DNA of 64,000 nt from Stutzerimonas stutzeri (GCF_024448955.1 NZ_JAMOIH010000014.1:62001-126000); one strand, 5' to 3'; positions 36,591-46,481 are shown, numbered from the stretch's first letter. Translations and numbers: made by a program. Notes: a model not told the origin generated them from the sequence alone.

Positions 36591-37757
36591 ATGATGGACG
36601 AATTCGAAGCCATCCGACCCTACGCCGACGCTGAAGTCCCTGCCGTGATGGCGCGATTGTTCGCCGACCGGGAGTTCCTCGACATCCTGGCGCATTTCCG
36701 CTTCCCGCGCTTGGCCGGTCCGATGGGCTGGATGCTGAAGCCACTCATAGCGCACCGCCTGCGGCGCGAGTTCGCCGGCATTCATTCGGTCGATACGCTG
36801 CAGTCGCGGATCGAGCTGTACCTGGACCGCACCATCGAACGCGCAACGGACGGCATCACCTATTCCGGGCTGGAGGAGCTTCAGCCGGACCGCGCCTATC
36901 TGTTCCTGGCCAACCATCGCGACATCGTGATGGACCCGGCTTTCGTCAACTACGCGGTGTTCCACGCAAAAATGCGTACACCGCGTATCGCCATTGGCGA
37001 CAACCTGTTGCAACGCCCTTTCGTCAGCGATCTGATGCGACTGAACAAGAGCTTCATCGTGCGCCGTTCGGTTACCGGCCGGCGCGAGAAGCTCGCGGCC
37101 TATCAAATGCTCTCCGCCTACATCAACCACTCGATTCGCAACGACGGCGAGTCGATCTGGATCGCTCAGGCCGAGGGCCGCGCCAAGGATGGTGACGACC
37201 GCACCGACTCGGCGATCCTGAAAATGCTGCACATGAGCCGCAAGGATGAGCCCTTCGCCGAGGCACTGGCGGCGCTGCGGCCCACGCCGGTATCGATCAG
37301 CTACGAGTACGACCCCTGCGATCAGGCCAAGGCCCGCGAACTCTATATCCGCGCCACCACCGGCACCTACACCAAGGCGCCCGGAGAGGATGACACCAGC
37401 ATCGCACTCGGCATCACCGGCTACAAAGGGCGCGTACACGTCAGCTTCGGCACGCCGATCACCGATGTTCCCGACGACCCCAAGCAACTGGCCATCGCGA
37501 TCGATCAGCAGATCCTTGGCGATTACCGATTGTTCCCGGTGAATTACCTGGCGTACCGGATATGGGATGGGCGCGATCCGCAGCTGCCGATACCAGAGAT
37601 CGCCGAACTGTTCAGCCGCGAGGAAATTGCCGCTGCCGAAGCCGAGTGGAGCAAGCGATTGGCTGCCTGCCCGAGCGTGCAGCAACCCTACCTGATCCAG
37701 CAGTACGCCACTCCGGTACGCAATCAGCACAGGCTCAAGGCGGGCCTGAGCCTCTGA
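36591..37757 (+). CDS. 1-acylglycerol-3-phosphate acyltransferase-like protein
   Basis: A 388-residue protein with a PlsC-type acyltransferase domain in the middle: LANHRDIVMDP (HX4D catalytic motif), then SFIVRRSVTGRREKL and QAEGRAKDG. It is longer than PlsC (about 240) and has no obvious transmembrane segment, so it is a peripheral, soluble-like acyltransferase. The acceptor is unknown. The first two ATG codons (36591, 36594) follow AGAGAG. Confidence 0.8.
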   Translation: MMDEFEAIRPYADAEVPAVMARLFADREFLDILAHFRFPRLAGPMGWMLKPLIAHRLRREFAGIHSVDTLQSRIELYLDRTIERATDGITYSGLEELQPDRAYLFLANHRDIVMDPAFVNYAVFHAKMRTPRIAIGDNLLQRPFVSDLMRLNKSFIVRRSVTGRREKLAAYQMLSAYINHSIRNDGESIWIAQAEGRAKDGDDRTDSAILKMLHMSRKDEPFAEALAALRPTPVSISYEYDPCDQAKARELYIRATTGTYTKAPGEDDTSIALGITGYKGRVHVSFGTPITDVPDDPKQLAIAIDQQILGDYRLFPVNYLAYRIWDGRDPQLPIPEIAELFSREEIAAAEAEWSKRLAACPSVQQPYLIQQYATPVRNQHRLKAGLSL

Positions 37758-37782
37758 CGCTCAATAAACGCCCGGCTGGCGA

Positions 37783-38070
37783 TCAGACCAGCCGGGAAAA
37801 CCAGGAAAGCAAGCAGGCCAGCGCTAGGCTGCCAAGACCGAAGCCATGGAAGAACCGGTCGATTCGCTGCGTCGCCGCCACTCCAGCCCGCCGTCCTGCC
37901 GACTGAATTGCCGTCAACCGCGCCGCATCGAGCGCGAGCCGCTGACGCCAGCGCGTCGCCAGCAGCAACCAGGCGCCGCACATCGCAATCAGCAAGGCCA
38001 TCGAATTGAGCAGAGGAGCCAGAACGGCCAGCTGCGAAATATCAATACTCAGTAACAATCCAACCCCCAC
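37783..38070 (-). CDS. Small hypothetical membrane protein
   Basis: A frame of 95 residues. Two hydrophobic segments (about 2-40, NSMALLIAMCGAWLLLA; and 77-93, FGLGSLALACLLSWF) flank a basic middle region. I do not recognise a family. The GTG at 38070 opens the frame; TTG codons just downstream (38058 or 38055) are also possible, and no ribosome site is clear. It converges with the acyltransferase gene. Confidence 0.5.
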   Translation of the reverse strand: MGVGLLLSIDISQLAVLAPLLNSMALLIAMCGAWLLLATRWRQRLALDAARLTAIQSAGRRAGVAATQRIDRFFHGFGLGSLALACLLSWFSRLV

Positions 38071-38483
38071 GAACCGCGACAGCTACTGGCTCGAACCGAC
38101 CAGTGACGCGGCAGCGAGTCTACCTAAGCACGCCCGCGGCTTCAGCCACTTCCCGACCAAACGGAACGCAGCCCTGAGCTGGCAATTTGCCGGGTATTTG
38201 TGCCATTTATGCAGGTAGGCGCCGTCTCGATTGTTGACTTATAGTCCCTTCCGGCTTCACCCTCAGCTTGTCTCGAGCAACCGAAATAGAGCGTGCGCCT
38301 GGCCTGAGCAACTGGGCGAAACTGCCACGGATCGAGCAAACGGCAACTTGTAAATCGCTACGATCGTGGCGTCATTTACCGGGCCAATGGCCCGCTACTT
38401 CATGGAAGTCGCCTCCTGAGAGCGCCGCGCTTACGGCAGTAGGCTCACAGGGAACCAGCTATCAAGATCAACAGGACCGAACA
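38071..38483. other. Upstream region of the DUF1329 gene, no gene seen
   Basis: This 413-bp region lies between the small membrane protein and the DUF1329 gene, which diverge. An ACGATCGT palindrome (about 38360-38367) is the only symmetric element I noticed. It is likely promoter and leader. Confidence 0.45.
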
Positions 38484-39860
38484 GTGAATAAGAACAAGTT
38501 TAAGACGGGGGCCCTCACACTCTCTTTGCTGGCAAGCGCCCTGCTGGCAAACGGAGCCATAGCGGCAGTATCCGAATCGGAAGCAGCCAAGCTCGGCGAT
38601 AGCCTGACCCCGATTGGAGCAGAGAAGGCCGGCAACGCCGCCGGCACCATTCCGGCCTGGACAGGCGGCCTGCCGAAGGATGCCGCAGCGATTACCGCCG
38701 ATGGCTTCGTCAGCGATCCATTCCCGAACGATCAGCCCAAATTCACTATCACCGCGCAGAACTACGAACAGTACAAGGACAACCTGAGCCCCGGCCAGAT
38801 CGCCATGCTCAAGCGTTATCCTGACACCTACCGGCTGCCGGTCTTCGAGACCCGCCGCAGCGCTGCGGTACCGCAGCGGATCTACGACGCGGCGAAAAAG
38901 AACGCGACCCAGACCGAGCTGGTCCGCGGCGGCAACGGCCTGGCGAACTTCGATACAGCGGTCGCCTTCCCGATTCCGCAGGATGGCCTTGAAGTCGCAT
39001 GGAACCACATCACGCGATATCGCGGCGGCTCTGCCCGTCGGGTCGTGGCACAGGCTACACCGCAGGTCAACGGTAGTTACAGCCTGGTCAAGTTCGTCGA
39101 CGAAGTGGTGTATACCGACACCCTGAGCGACTTCAATCCAGAAAAGCACGGCAACGTGCTGTTCTATTTCAAACAGCAGGTGACCGAGCCGTCGCGGCTG
39201 GCCGGCAACGTGCTGCTGGTACACGAAACCCTGGATCAGGTGAAAGAGCCGCGCATGGCGTGGATCTACAACGCCGGCCAGCGACGCGTACGCCGTGCGC
39301 CACAGGTCGCCTACGATGGTCCGGGTACCGCTGCCGACGGCCTGCGCACCTCGGACAACCTGGACATGTTCAACGGCGCGCCGGACCGCTACGACTGGAA
39401 GCTGGTCGGCAAGAAAGAGATGTACATCCCGTACAACTCCTATCGTCTGGACTCGCCGACGCTGAAATACGACGACATCATCAAGGCCGGTCACATCAAC
39501 CAGGACCTGACCCGCTACGAGCTGCATCGCGTGTGGGAAGTCGAAGCGACGCTGAAGACTGGCGAACGCCATATCTACGCCAAGCGTCATTTCTTCATCG
39601 ACGAGGATACCTGGCAGGCCGCTGTGATCGATCACTACGACGGCCGCGACACCCTCTGGCGCGTAGCGGAAGCCCACGCCCAGTACGTCTACAACGCCCA
39701 GGTTCCGTTGTATGCGATGGAAACCCTCTATGACTTGGTCTCCGGCCGCTACTTGGTGATGGGCATGAAGAACGAGGAAAAGAACCCCTACACCTACGAT
39801 TACAAGGCCAATTCCAACCAGTACACCCCGGCTGCCCTGCGCAACTCCGGTGTGCGCTGA
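38484..39860 (+). CDS. DUF1329 domain outer-membrane-associated protein
   Basis: A 458-residue exported protein. A signal peptide (VNKNKFKTGALTLSLLASAL, cleaved near AIAA) is followed by the DUF1329 fold: TPIGAEKAGNAAGTIPAWTGG near the mature N-terminus and a LolB/LolA-like beta-rich body ending KANSNQYTPAALR. Members usually pair with a DUF1302 protein and were proposed to serve in lipid or hydrophobic-compound traffic to the envelope; no DUF1302 gene is present next to it. The start is GTG 38484, with AGGA at 8 bases. A strong terminator follows. Confidence 0.85.
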   Translation: MNKNKFKTGALTLSLLASALLANGAIAAVSESEAAKLGDSLTPIGAEKAGNAAGTIPAWTGGLPKDAAAITADGFVSDPFPNDQPKFTITAQNYEQYKDNLSPGQIAMLKRYPDTYRLPVFETRRSAAVPQRIYDAAKKNATQTELVRGGNGLANFDTAVAFPIPQDGLEVAWNHITRYRGGSARRVVAQATPQVNGSYSLVKFVDEVVYTDTLSDFNPEKHGNVLFYFKQQVTEPSRLAGNVLLVHETLDQVKEPRMAWIYNAGQRRVRRAPQVAYDGPGTAADGLRTSDNLDMFNGAPDRYDWKLVGKKEMYIPYNSYRLDSPTLKYDDIIKAGHINQDLTRYELHRVWEVEATLKTGERHIYAKRHFFIDEDTWQAAVIDHYDGRDTLWRVAEAHAQYVYNAQVPLYAMETLYDLVSGRYLVMGMKNEEKNPYTYDYKANSNQYTPAALRNSGVR

Positions 39861-39941
39861 TCCGAGCGCTGTGGGCTGATGGGCCCACCAAGGAACACCC
39901 TAAACTGCCCCGAAGCGTCGGATAGTTACGGTTAAGGGCTC

Positions 39942-39983
39942 AAGGCCTGGGTTCGGTATTGCACCGGACCCGGGCCTTTTGGT
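39942..39983 (+). terminator. Rho-independent terminator of the DUF1329 gene
   Basis: A 16-bp stem with two wobbles (AAGGCCTGGGTTCGGT 39942-39957 with ACCGGACCCGGGCCTT 39963-39978), a 5-base loop and a trailing TTTTGGTTT. Confidence 0.88.
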
Positions 39984-40089
39984 TTCCGCCGTACGAGCAC
40001 AACGCACAGCCAGCTTCTAATGCGACATCAGCAGCATCTGGTTCCGCTCGGATCGACGGGTCGGAGTTCACCAAATGCTCGGATGGAAA

Positions 40090-40118
40090 CAAAAAGCCCG
40101 CATCGAGATGCGGGCTTT
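40090..40118 (-). terminator. Rho-independent terminator of the YajG lipoprotein gene
   Basis: A perfect 11-bp stem (AAAGCCCGCAT 40093-40103 with ATGCGGGCTTT 40108-40118) and 4-base loop; on the minus strand a TTTTTGTTT run follows. It lies 36 bp after the lipoprotein stop. Confidence 0.88.
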
Positions 40119-40153
40119 GGCGGCTCAGGCAGGCCGGTGGAGCGCTGGCAAGG

Positions 40154-40738
40154 TTACTGAGCCAGCACCTGACCGATGCTCTGGTCACGGAATGCGCGGC
40201 TCAGCGCATCACTCAATACTTCACTGACCAGCTTGGTGTTGGTCTGCTCGTTCGGCGCCATGCCGAAGCGCTGGTTCAGCGAAGCGCCATAGCGACCCGT
40301 ATAGCGACGACCGCCGTTCTGCACCTCGATACGAAGTGTTGCGCCAATGGTGGCCTCGGTGACGTAGAGCCCTTCTTTCGGCGACTGGTATTTCAGCTCG
40401 GCCAAGGTCAGGGTCAGCTGCGGGGCGTTATAGGCATTGGCTGACGGCGTGAAGCCAAGCAGACGTACCGCCGCTTCGACCTGAGCCTGAAGCTTGGGTA
40501 CGACTTTCTCTTTCGGGACGATCACGGCGCTGGTTTCCGGATACAGACCGCCACGCGTACCGAGTGTCGGTGAGGTCCGGCCATCCACGACGCGCACCGT
40601 TACCGGCTGCCCCTGGCCGACAGGGTTGATGGTACCGGTGATCTTGGGTGTTGGATCGAGCTGCTGCGGACTATGCGCGCAACCGGTCAGCACCAGTGCC
40701 GACGCGGCGGCAAGACTGAACAACAGGCGTTTCAGCAT
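40154..40738 (-). CDS. YajG family lipoprotein
   Basis: A 194-residue lipoprotein. The signal peptide MLKRLLFSLAAASALVLTGC carries the lipobox with Cys20. The body contains PVTVRVVDGRTSPTLGTRGG and VVPKLQAQVEAAVRLLGF, as in the uncharacterised YajG lipoproteins. GGAG precedes the ATG at 40738; an upstream in-frame extension of 18 codons is less likely. Function unknown. Confidence 0.85.
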   Translation of the reverse strand: MLKRLLFSLAAASALVLTGCAHSPQQLDPTPKITGTINPVGQGQPVTVRVVDGRTSPTLGTRGGLYPETSAVIVPKEKVVPKLQAQVEAAVRLLGFTPSANAYNAPQLTLTLAELKYQSPKEGLYVTEATIGATLRIEVQNGGRRYTGRYGASLNQRFGMAPNEQTNTKLVSEVLSDALSRAFRDQSIGQVLAQ

Positions 40739-40867
40739 GCTGTTTTTCTCCAGATGAGGAATGAATGGCAGGCAGTATAACCAGCCCCGCAACGCCCTGA
40801 CAGCAGGCGCCTACGCAGTGGGATTGGCCAGCGGTGCCACACACGGCGTACCTACCGGTTCTCGTGC

Positions 40868-40905
40868 ATGAAAAAGCCGCGCGGCTCGTCAGAGCGGCGC
40901 GGCTT
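40868..40905 (-). terminator. Rho-independent terminator of mqo
   Basis: AAGCCGCGC (40874-40882) pairs with GCGCGGCTT (40897-40905), and on the minus strand a run of five T (40871-40875 as A) follows. It lies 23 bp after the mqo stop. Confidence 0.8.
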
Positions 40906-40928
40906 CGGGTCAAGCAATAACGTTGTAC

Positions 40929-42419
40929 CTAGCCGGCCAGACCGAGACGTTTGTCGACCACGGCAGTCACTTCGCGGTACGCCACTGCGTCGGCCTGCAG
41001 CACATTTTCGCGGGCCGGGAAGATTTCGCCGAGCTTGCGGCTCCAGGCTTCACTCTGCGCCTGCTCCGGGAAACAGCGCTCGATCAGGTCGAGCATGATC
41101 GACACCGTGACCGACGCACCAGGCGATGCGCCCAGCAGCGCGGCGATCGAACCATCCTTGGCCGATACCAGTTCGGTGCCGAACTGCAGGATGCCGCCCT
41201 TTTTCGGGTCTTTCTTGATGATTTGCACGCGCTGGCCGGCCACTTCCAGGCGCCAGTCCCCGGCCTTGGCTTCGGGGTAGAACCCTCGCAGGGTTTCCAG
41301 ACGATCCTCCATGGACTGCCGCACTTCCTTTATCAGATAGCGGGTCAGGTCCATGTTGTCGCGCGCGACGGCCAGCATCGGCTTGAGGTTGCCTGGACGG
41401 ATCGACATCGGCAGGTCGAGCGGCGATCCATACTTGAGGAACTTGGTGGTGAAGCCGGCGTAAGGTCCGAACAGCAGCGACTTCTTGCCGTCCACGACGC
41501 GGGTATCCAGATGCGGAACGGACATTGGCGGCGCACCGACGGCGGCCAGGCTGTAGACCTTGGCCTGGTGCTGCTTGACGATTTCCGGGTTGTCACAGCG
41601 CAGCCACTGGCCGCTGACAGGAAAGCCGCCGTAGCCCTTGCCTTCCTCGATACCGGACAACTGCAACAGCGGCAGCGCCGCACCGCCCGCGCCCAGGAAC
41701 ACGAAGCCTGTATCGATCTCGCGGCTGCTGCCGTCGCGGGTGTTCTTGATCTCCACGCGCCAGCCCTTGCCGTTGCGCTCCAGGCCGGTGACCTTCTGGA
41801 AATAGGACATCTTCACGCCGGGCTTGCTCTCGAGATACACCAGCATTTGCCGGGTCAGCTCACCGAAGTTGACATCGGTACCGTTCAGCGCACGGGTGGC
41901 GGCGATCGGCTCGTCACTTGGACGCCCTGGCATCATCAGCGGCATCCACTCTTCCATCGTGGCGCGGTCTTCGGTGTAGACCATGTTCTCGAAAGCGTGG
42001 TGAGTCTTCATCGCATCGAAGCGACGCTTGAGATAGTCGATATTCTTTTCGCCGCGAACGAAGCTCAGATGCGGTACGACATTGAGGAAGTCTCTGGGAC
42101 TGCCGAAGCCTTCGCGACCCGTCAGGTAAGCCCAGAACTGCTTGGAGACCTCAAACTGGGCATTGATGGTGACGGCCTTCTTGATATCGATCGAGCCGTC
42201 TTTACTGTCCGGGGTGTAGTTCAGCTCACACAACCCGGCGTGGCCGGTACCAGCATTGTTCCAGGGATTCGAGCTCTCGACGGCCCCGGACTCCTGTAGT
42301 TCGACGATCTCCAGCCTGATGTTGGGATCGAGTTCCTTGAGCAGTACTGCCAGAGTCGCACTCATGATGCCGGCTCCCACCAGCACCAAGTCCACGGCTT
42401 CGCTATCGTGTTGCGTCAT
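40929..42419 (-). CDS. mqo: Malate:quinone oxidoreductase
   Basis: A 496-residue FAD enzyme that oxidises malate and reduces ubiquinone at the inner membrane. The FAD-binding start is [21 protein letters not shown], followed by [17 protein letters not shown] and later [16 protein letters not shown], all typical of Mqo. Length is as expected. The ATG at 42419 has CTGGAG before it. The neighbouring PA4642-type gene matches the mqoB locus of P. aeruginosa. It works with fumarase in the TCA cycle. Confidence 0.95.
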   Translation of the reverse strand: MTQHDSEAVDLVLVGAGIMSATLAVLLKELDPNIRLEIVELQESGAVESSNPWNNAGTGHAGLCELNYTPDSKDGSIDIKKAVTINAQFEVSKQFWAYLTGREGFGSPRDFLNVVPHLSFVRGEKNIDYLKRRFDAMKTHHAFENMVYTEDRATMEEWMPLMMPGRPSDEPIAATRALNGTDVNFGELTRQMLVYLESKPGVKMSYFQKVTGLERNGKGWRVEIKNTRDGSSREIDTGFVFLGAGGAALPLLQLSGIEEGKGYGGFPVSGQWLRCDNPEIVKQHQAKVYSLAAVGAPPMSVPHLDTRVVDGKKSLLFGPYAGFTTKFLKYGSPLDLPMSIRPGNLKPMLAVARDNMDLTRYLIKEVRQSMEDRLETLRGFYPEAKAGDWRLEVAGQRVQIIKKDPKKGGILQFGTELVSAKDGSIAALLGASPGASVTVSIMLDLIERCFPEQAQSEAWSRKLGEIFPARENVLQADAVAYREVTAVVDKRLGLAG

Positions 42420-42752
42420 TAACGCGTTCTCCAGAATCACAGCATTAAACTGTCACGACCGCAGTACGCCATCGTGTAGAACCACCAGCCAGGCGGCTAG
42501 AAACGGAGGAAGGTTTCCATGCCACTGCTCGGGCTTGTGCCCGAAGACCGGCACCCAAAGGTGTCGGTCCGCTGTCGGGAGAACGGCTTTTGGCCTTCTC
42601 CCCCTCGCTTCGAAGCATCCCGGAGCGAGGCGACCGGGGCCAGGGCTCTACGGGATACATGCAGCGAGAAAAGAACGTTTTTGGCTGCCGCTTGCTCAGC
42701 CGGGGTCAAGGATGTTGCCTGCTTCGACGGACGCGCCCTCAAAGCCTCTGTA
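42420..42752. other. Gap of 333 bp with no confident gene
   Basis: This lies between mqo and the PA4642-type gene, both on the minus strand. A minus-strand frame (42497-42742) reads FSLHVSRRALAPVASLR in its middle, a string I have a vague memory of in predicted Pseudomonas proteins, but it lacks a ribosome site. I would not annotate it as a gene. Confidence 0.4.
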
Positions 42753-43040
42753 TCAGCCGCGGGCGGCCTTGATCAGTTCGATATAAGGCTCGGCCTGGCG
42801 CTGATCAGCGATCAGAGCAACGAGGTCCTGCCCCTTGGCATCCTTCGCATTCAGATCGAAGCCCGCTTCGACAAAGAAGCCCAGGAAACGCTCGAAATCA
42901 GCGACTCGCAATCCACGGTACGCCTTGATCAGTTTGTACAAGGACGCCGGGGTTTCATCAGCCGGTTCCGGTTCAAGAAACAACTTGATCGCTTCGTCGC
43001 TGATCTCTTCGCCGATCACCTGTTTCTTTTCTTTGCGCAT
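42753..43040 (-). CDS. PA4642-family conserved protein
   Basis: A 95-residue protein with a lysine-rich start (MRKEKKQVIGEEISDEAIKLFLEPE) and an acidic middle, then YKLIKAYRGLRVADFERFLGFFVEAGFDLNAKDAKGQ. This is the small conserved Pseudomonas protein found beside mqo. The last part resembles a single ankyrin-like repeat. GGAG precedes the ATG at 43040. Function unknown. Confidence 0.75.
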   Translation of the reverse strand: MRKEKKQVIGEEISDEAIKLFLEPEPADETPASLYKLIKAYRGLRVADFERFLGFFVEAGFDLNAKDAKGQDLVALIADQRQAEPYIELIKAARG

Positions 43041-43225
43041 GCGTTCTCCGGTTCGACGGGCCTTACGGGGGCCGCAGTTTACTCCGCGAGGCGAGCGCAC
43101 TCAACGCGCCAGGGATGCTTGCGACCAAGGTCGTACATGAAAATCCTCGATTTGGCGGCGATGTCGCCCTCAGGCAGATCGGGCCCGCGCCTATACTGGC
43201 GCTTTGCGCACAGGACGTGGCGACC

Positions 43226-44944
43226 ATGAACTTTCCACCGTTATTCGCTGCCTGGCGTCAGGCTCTTCGGTCGGGCTACGGTGGCGCCGCGCTACGCGGT
43301 GACCTCATTGCCGGGCTGACGGTTGGGATCATCGCCATCCCTCTGGCCATGGCGCTAGCGATTGCCGTGGGCGTTGCGCCACAGCATGGCCTGTATACCG
43401 TGTTGATTGCCGCGCCGCTGATCGCGTTGACAGGTGGCTCGCGCTTCAACGTGTCCGGGCCGACCGCTGCTTTCGTGGTGATTCTGCTGCCGATTACCCA
43501 ACAGTTCGGCCTCGGCGGCTTGCTGCTCTGCACCATGCTTGCCGGGCTCATCCTGATCGTCCTCGGGCTGCTACGCGCAGGCAAGTTGATTGCGTTCGTG
43601 CCCTACCCGGTCATTCTGGGTTTCACTGCGGGCATCGGTGTCGTTATCGCGACCCTGCAACTCAAAGACATCCTTGGGTTGACGATTACCGAACAACCCC
43701 ACCACTACGTCGAACAACTGGGCATGCTGGCTCGCGCTCTGCCCAGCGCACAGCCGGGCGATGCATTGGTCGCCGCGTTGTGCCTGTCGATATTGATCGT
43801 CTGGCCGCGCTTGGTGCCGAAGGTGCCCGGCCATCTGGTCGCGCTAGTCGTCGGTGCGCTGACGGGAATGGCGCTGGAATCGTCCGGCTTGGCCGTGGCC
43901 ACACTGGGTGAGCGTTTCAGCTACACGGTCGATGGCGTCGCGCATCCCGGCATACCACCGCTGCTTCCGGATTTCGCCTGGCCCTGGCTGCTGCCCGGCC
44001 CGGACGGGCAACCGCTTACCCTGAGCTTCGAGCTGTTTCATCAATTGCTGGCGCCCGCTTTCGCCATCGCCATGCTGGGTGCCATAGAATCGCTGCTCTG
44101 CGCCGTGGTTGCCGACGGCATGACCGGCACCAACCACGACCCGAACGCCGAGCTACTGGGCCAGGGTCTCGGCAATCTGGTCGCGCCCCTGTTTGGCGGC
44201 ATCACTGCGACCGCGGCCATTGCCCGCAGCGCCACCAACGTGCGCGCCGGTGCTTTCTCGCCGCTGGCGGCGATCATTCATGCGGGGGTGGTGCTGGTGG
44301 CAATCCTCTGGCTGGCGCCGCTGTTCAGCTACCTGCCGATGGCGGCACTGGCGGCATTGCTGGTGATGGTGGCGTGGAACATGAGCGAAGCGCCGCATGT
44401 GGTCAGGACACTGCGCATCGCGCCGCGCAGCGACGTGCTGGTCCTGCTGACCTGCCTGATCCTGACGGTGCTGTTCGACATGGTATTGGCGGTGGGCGTC
44501 GGCTTGTTGCTGGCCGCCGGGCTGTTCATCAAGAGGATGAGCGAGCTGACCGATACCACCAGCCTGCGCAACGGCCGGAACCAGCTGCTCCAGGATCTAC
44601 CCGAGCACGTTGCCGCCTATGCGATTTGCGGCCCGCTGTTCTTTGGCGCTGCGGAAAAGGCATTGAGCGTATTGCGACGTTTCAATCCGGACGTGCAGAT
44701 CGTGATCGTGGATATCAGCGGCGTGCCGATGCTCGACATGACCGCTCTGGCGGCGCTGGAAAACGTGTTGTTGGACTATCGCAAGCAGGGCATTGCGCTG
44801 ATTCTCTGCGGCAGCAATGCCCGGGTGAGGTTCAAGCTACGTCGCGCCGGCATTCGTCGGCTCGAAGGGCATCTGTACTACGTACGTGATCTCGCCCAGG
44901 CTCGAGCGAAGGCGTTGCGCCTGCTGCCGGCTAAAGCAGGCTGA
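43226..44944 (+). CDS. SulP family anion transporter with STAS domain (DauA-like)
   Basis: A 572-residue membrane transporter with about 12-14 transmembrane segments (about residues 30-440) and a C-terminal cytoplasmic STAS domain (about 455-560, IVIVDISGVPMLDMTALAAL). The core signature LRGDLIAGLTVGIIAIPLAMALAIA is the SulP family motif. DauA-type members carry C4-dicarboxylates; others carry sulfate or bicarbonate. The ATG at 43226 follows AGGA at 10 bases. Confidence 0.9.
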   Translation: MNFPPLFAAWRQALRSGYGGAALRGDLIAGLTVGIIAIPLAMALAIAVGVAPQHGLYTVLIAAPLIALTGGSRFNVSGPTAAFVVILLPITQQFGLGGLLLCTMLAGLILIVLGLLRAGKLIAFVPYPVILGFTAGIGVVIATLQLKDILGLTITEQPHHYVEQLGMLARALPSAQPGDALVAALCLSILIVWPRLVPKVPGHLVALVVGALTGMALESSGLAVATLGERFSYTVDGVAHPGIPPLLPDFAWPWLLPGPDGQPLTLSFELFHQLLAPAFAIAMLGAIESLLCAVVADGMTGTNHDPNAELLGQGLGNLVAPLFGGITATAAIARSATNVRAGAFSPLAAIIHAGVVLVAILWLAPLFSYLPMAALAALLVMVAWNMSEAPHVVRTLRIAPRSDVLVLLTCLILTVLFDMVLAVGVGLLLAAGLFIKRMSELTDTTSLRNGRNQLLQDLPEHVAAYAICGPLFFGAAEKALSVLRRFNPDVQIVIVDISGVPMLDMTALAALENVLLDYRKQGIALILCGSNARVRFKLRRAGIRRLEGHLYYVRDLAQARAKALRLLPAKAG

Positions 44945-44964
44945 CCCGTTCAAGTCCGGCGGTA

Positions 44965-44992
44965 GGCTCAGGGCGCGTTTGCGCGCTGAGCC
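44965..44992. terminator. Hairpin between convergent genes
   Basis: GGCTCAG-GG-CGCG (44965-44977) pairs with CGCGCTGAGCC (44982-44992) with a 2-base bulge. It lies between the SulP and SDR stops. No T run. Confidence 0.6.
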
Positions 44993-45010
44993 CCGGTACC
45001 GCGCGACAGC

Positions 45011-45922
45011 TTAGCCGGCATACTTCTGCAGATTAGCCATCATTTCCTTCAACGCTGCCAGGTTGTCAGCCGGGTGCGCGGCATTCTCGAAATCGCAGAT
45101 TTGCTGCCAGTTGGCCGCGACGTCTTCGGCATCGAAGCCCGCCTTCGGATCGAAACCGACGCCCAGGCTGCGCTCCCAACGCACCTTGCCCATCCAGCCA
45201 CCGCCCACTTCGAACAAACCAGATGTCTCCTGGCATTGCTCGCTGGCCAGATACACCACCAGCGGGCTGACCAGTTCGGGCTTGAGCTGCTCGAAGACCT
45301 GCGGAGGAATCAGGCCCTCGGTCATCCGCGTGCCGCCGGTAGGCGCGATGGCGTTGACCAGAATGTTGTTCTTGCGTCCTTCCAGTGCCAGGGTGCGTGT
45401 CAGGCCGTAGAGACCGAGCTTGGCCATGCCGTAGTTGGATTGGCCGAAATTGCCGTAGATACCGGACGTGGACGCGGTAAAGATCACCCGACCATAACCC
45501 TGCTCACGCATGTGCGGCCAGGCGGCGCGGGTGACTTTGTAGGCGCCCTCGACGTGCACTTTGTAGACCAGATCCCAGTCAGCGTCTTCCATCTTGTGGA
45601 AGGTCTTGTCGCGCAAGATGCCGGCGTTGTTCACCACCACATCGATGCGCCCGAAGTTATCGAGCGCATGCTGGACGATCTTCTCGCCGTCGGTCACCGA
45701 ATCGTGATTGGCGACGGCCGTACCGCCAGCCTGACGGATTTCCTCGACCACACGATCGGCAGCCGAGCTATTTGCGCCTTCGCCCTGAGCGCTGCCACCG
45801 AGATCGTTGACCACCACCTTGGCACCATGACGAGCGAACAGCAGTGCATGGGCGCGACCGAGACCGCCACCAGCGCCGGTCACGATCACCACCTTGTCTT
45901 CGAAGCGGATGGCTTCAGTCAT
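45011..45922 (-). CDS. Short-chain dehydrogenase, (3R)-hydroxyacyl-CoA dehydrogenase-like
   Basis: A 303-residue SDR. The NAD loop is VTGAGGGLGRAHALLFARHGA with VVNDLGGSAQGEG next; the active site is Ser in FTASTSGIYGNFGQSNYGMAK (Tyr and Lys). The VVNDLGG motif and length match the dehydrogenase part of peroxisomal multifunctional enzyme 2 and its bacterial relatives, which act on (3R)-hydroxyacyl-CoA in beta-oxidation. The ATG at 45922 has GGAGGAA. Confidence 0.87.
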   Translation of the reverse strand: MTEAIRFEDKVVIVTGAGGGLGRAHALLFARHGAKVVVNDLGGSAQGEGANSSAADRVVEEIRQAGGTAVANHDSVTDGEKIVQHALDNFGRIDVVVNNAGILRDKTFHKMEDADWDLVYKVHVEGAYKVTRAAWPHMREQGYGRVIFTASTSGIYGNFGQSNYGMAKLGLYGLTRTLALEGRKNNILVNAIAPTGGTRMTEGLIPPQVFEQLKPELVSPLVVYLASEQCQETSGLFEVGGGWMGKVRWERSLGVGFDPKAGFDAEDVAANWQQICDFENAAHPADNLAALKEMMANLQKYAG

Positions 45923-46152
45923 TCGAAATTCCTCCAGCAGATTGTTATTGGATGACGTTGCAAAGGTGCCGCGAGTGTCGACGAGGCGAGTACGGCTCAC
46001 AATCAAACGGCCGTGAATGAATGCCCCGGCATAACGCTGCGGGATGATAGCGAGGTCGGTCCCGGCTCGAATGATCGAGCGCAACGCTGGCTATTTTTTG
46101 TACGACCGTCTGCAAGCGAGCCGCAACGGGCTCGGGCGGCTCATCTCCCCAC

Positions 46153-46191
46153 CTTATCCACAGAACGCCCCACAGCTATTCGGGATAAGTG
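46153..46191 (+). repeat. DnaA-box module, copy 1
   Basis: 39 bp: C + TTATCCACA (46154-46162, a perfect DnaA box), 8 variable bases, CACAG, 5 bases, CGGGATAA and GTG. The right end read on the other strand is a second, weaker box (TTATCCCG). Confidence 0.75.
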
Positions 46192-46343
46192 CAAACTCCA
46201 TTTCCGTGTCATGTTTTTGCCTCAACTCGGCCTGTTGATGGCGCATTTTCAAAGACTTACATGTTCCCAAGACAAACTTGGATAAAAAGTAACCAGCCAG
46301 CGCAACGCCGCTATCGGCGCGGTACCTAGAAAGGCACGAAGAG

Positions 46344-46382
46344 CTTATCCACAGATCGCTACACAGCGGGCGGGGATAACTG
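46344..46382 (+). repeat. DnaA-box module, copy 2
   Basis: 39 bp in register with copy 1: C + TTATCCACA (46345-46353, perfect DnaA box), 8 bases, CACAG (46362-46366), 4 bases, CGGGGATAA and CTG. Spacing from copy 1 is 191 bp. Confidence 0.75.
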
Positions 46383-46481
46383 TATGCACCGCGAGAGGCT
46401 ATCGTAGCCATGCCTAGAAACTAAGAGCGACCAACGATTCAGAGCGATAACCTTCTTTCAAATTTCACAAGGACCGCGACC

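Noticed and set aside
38445..39677. A 410-codon frame on the minus strand
   Set aside because: It is antisense to the DUF1329 gene, whose signal peptide and motifs are clear.
40923..42299. A 458-codon frame on the plus strand
   Set aside because: It is antisense to mqo, with no ribosome site or family features.
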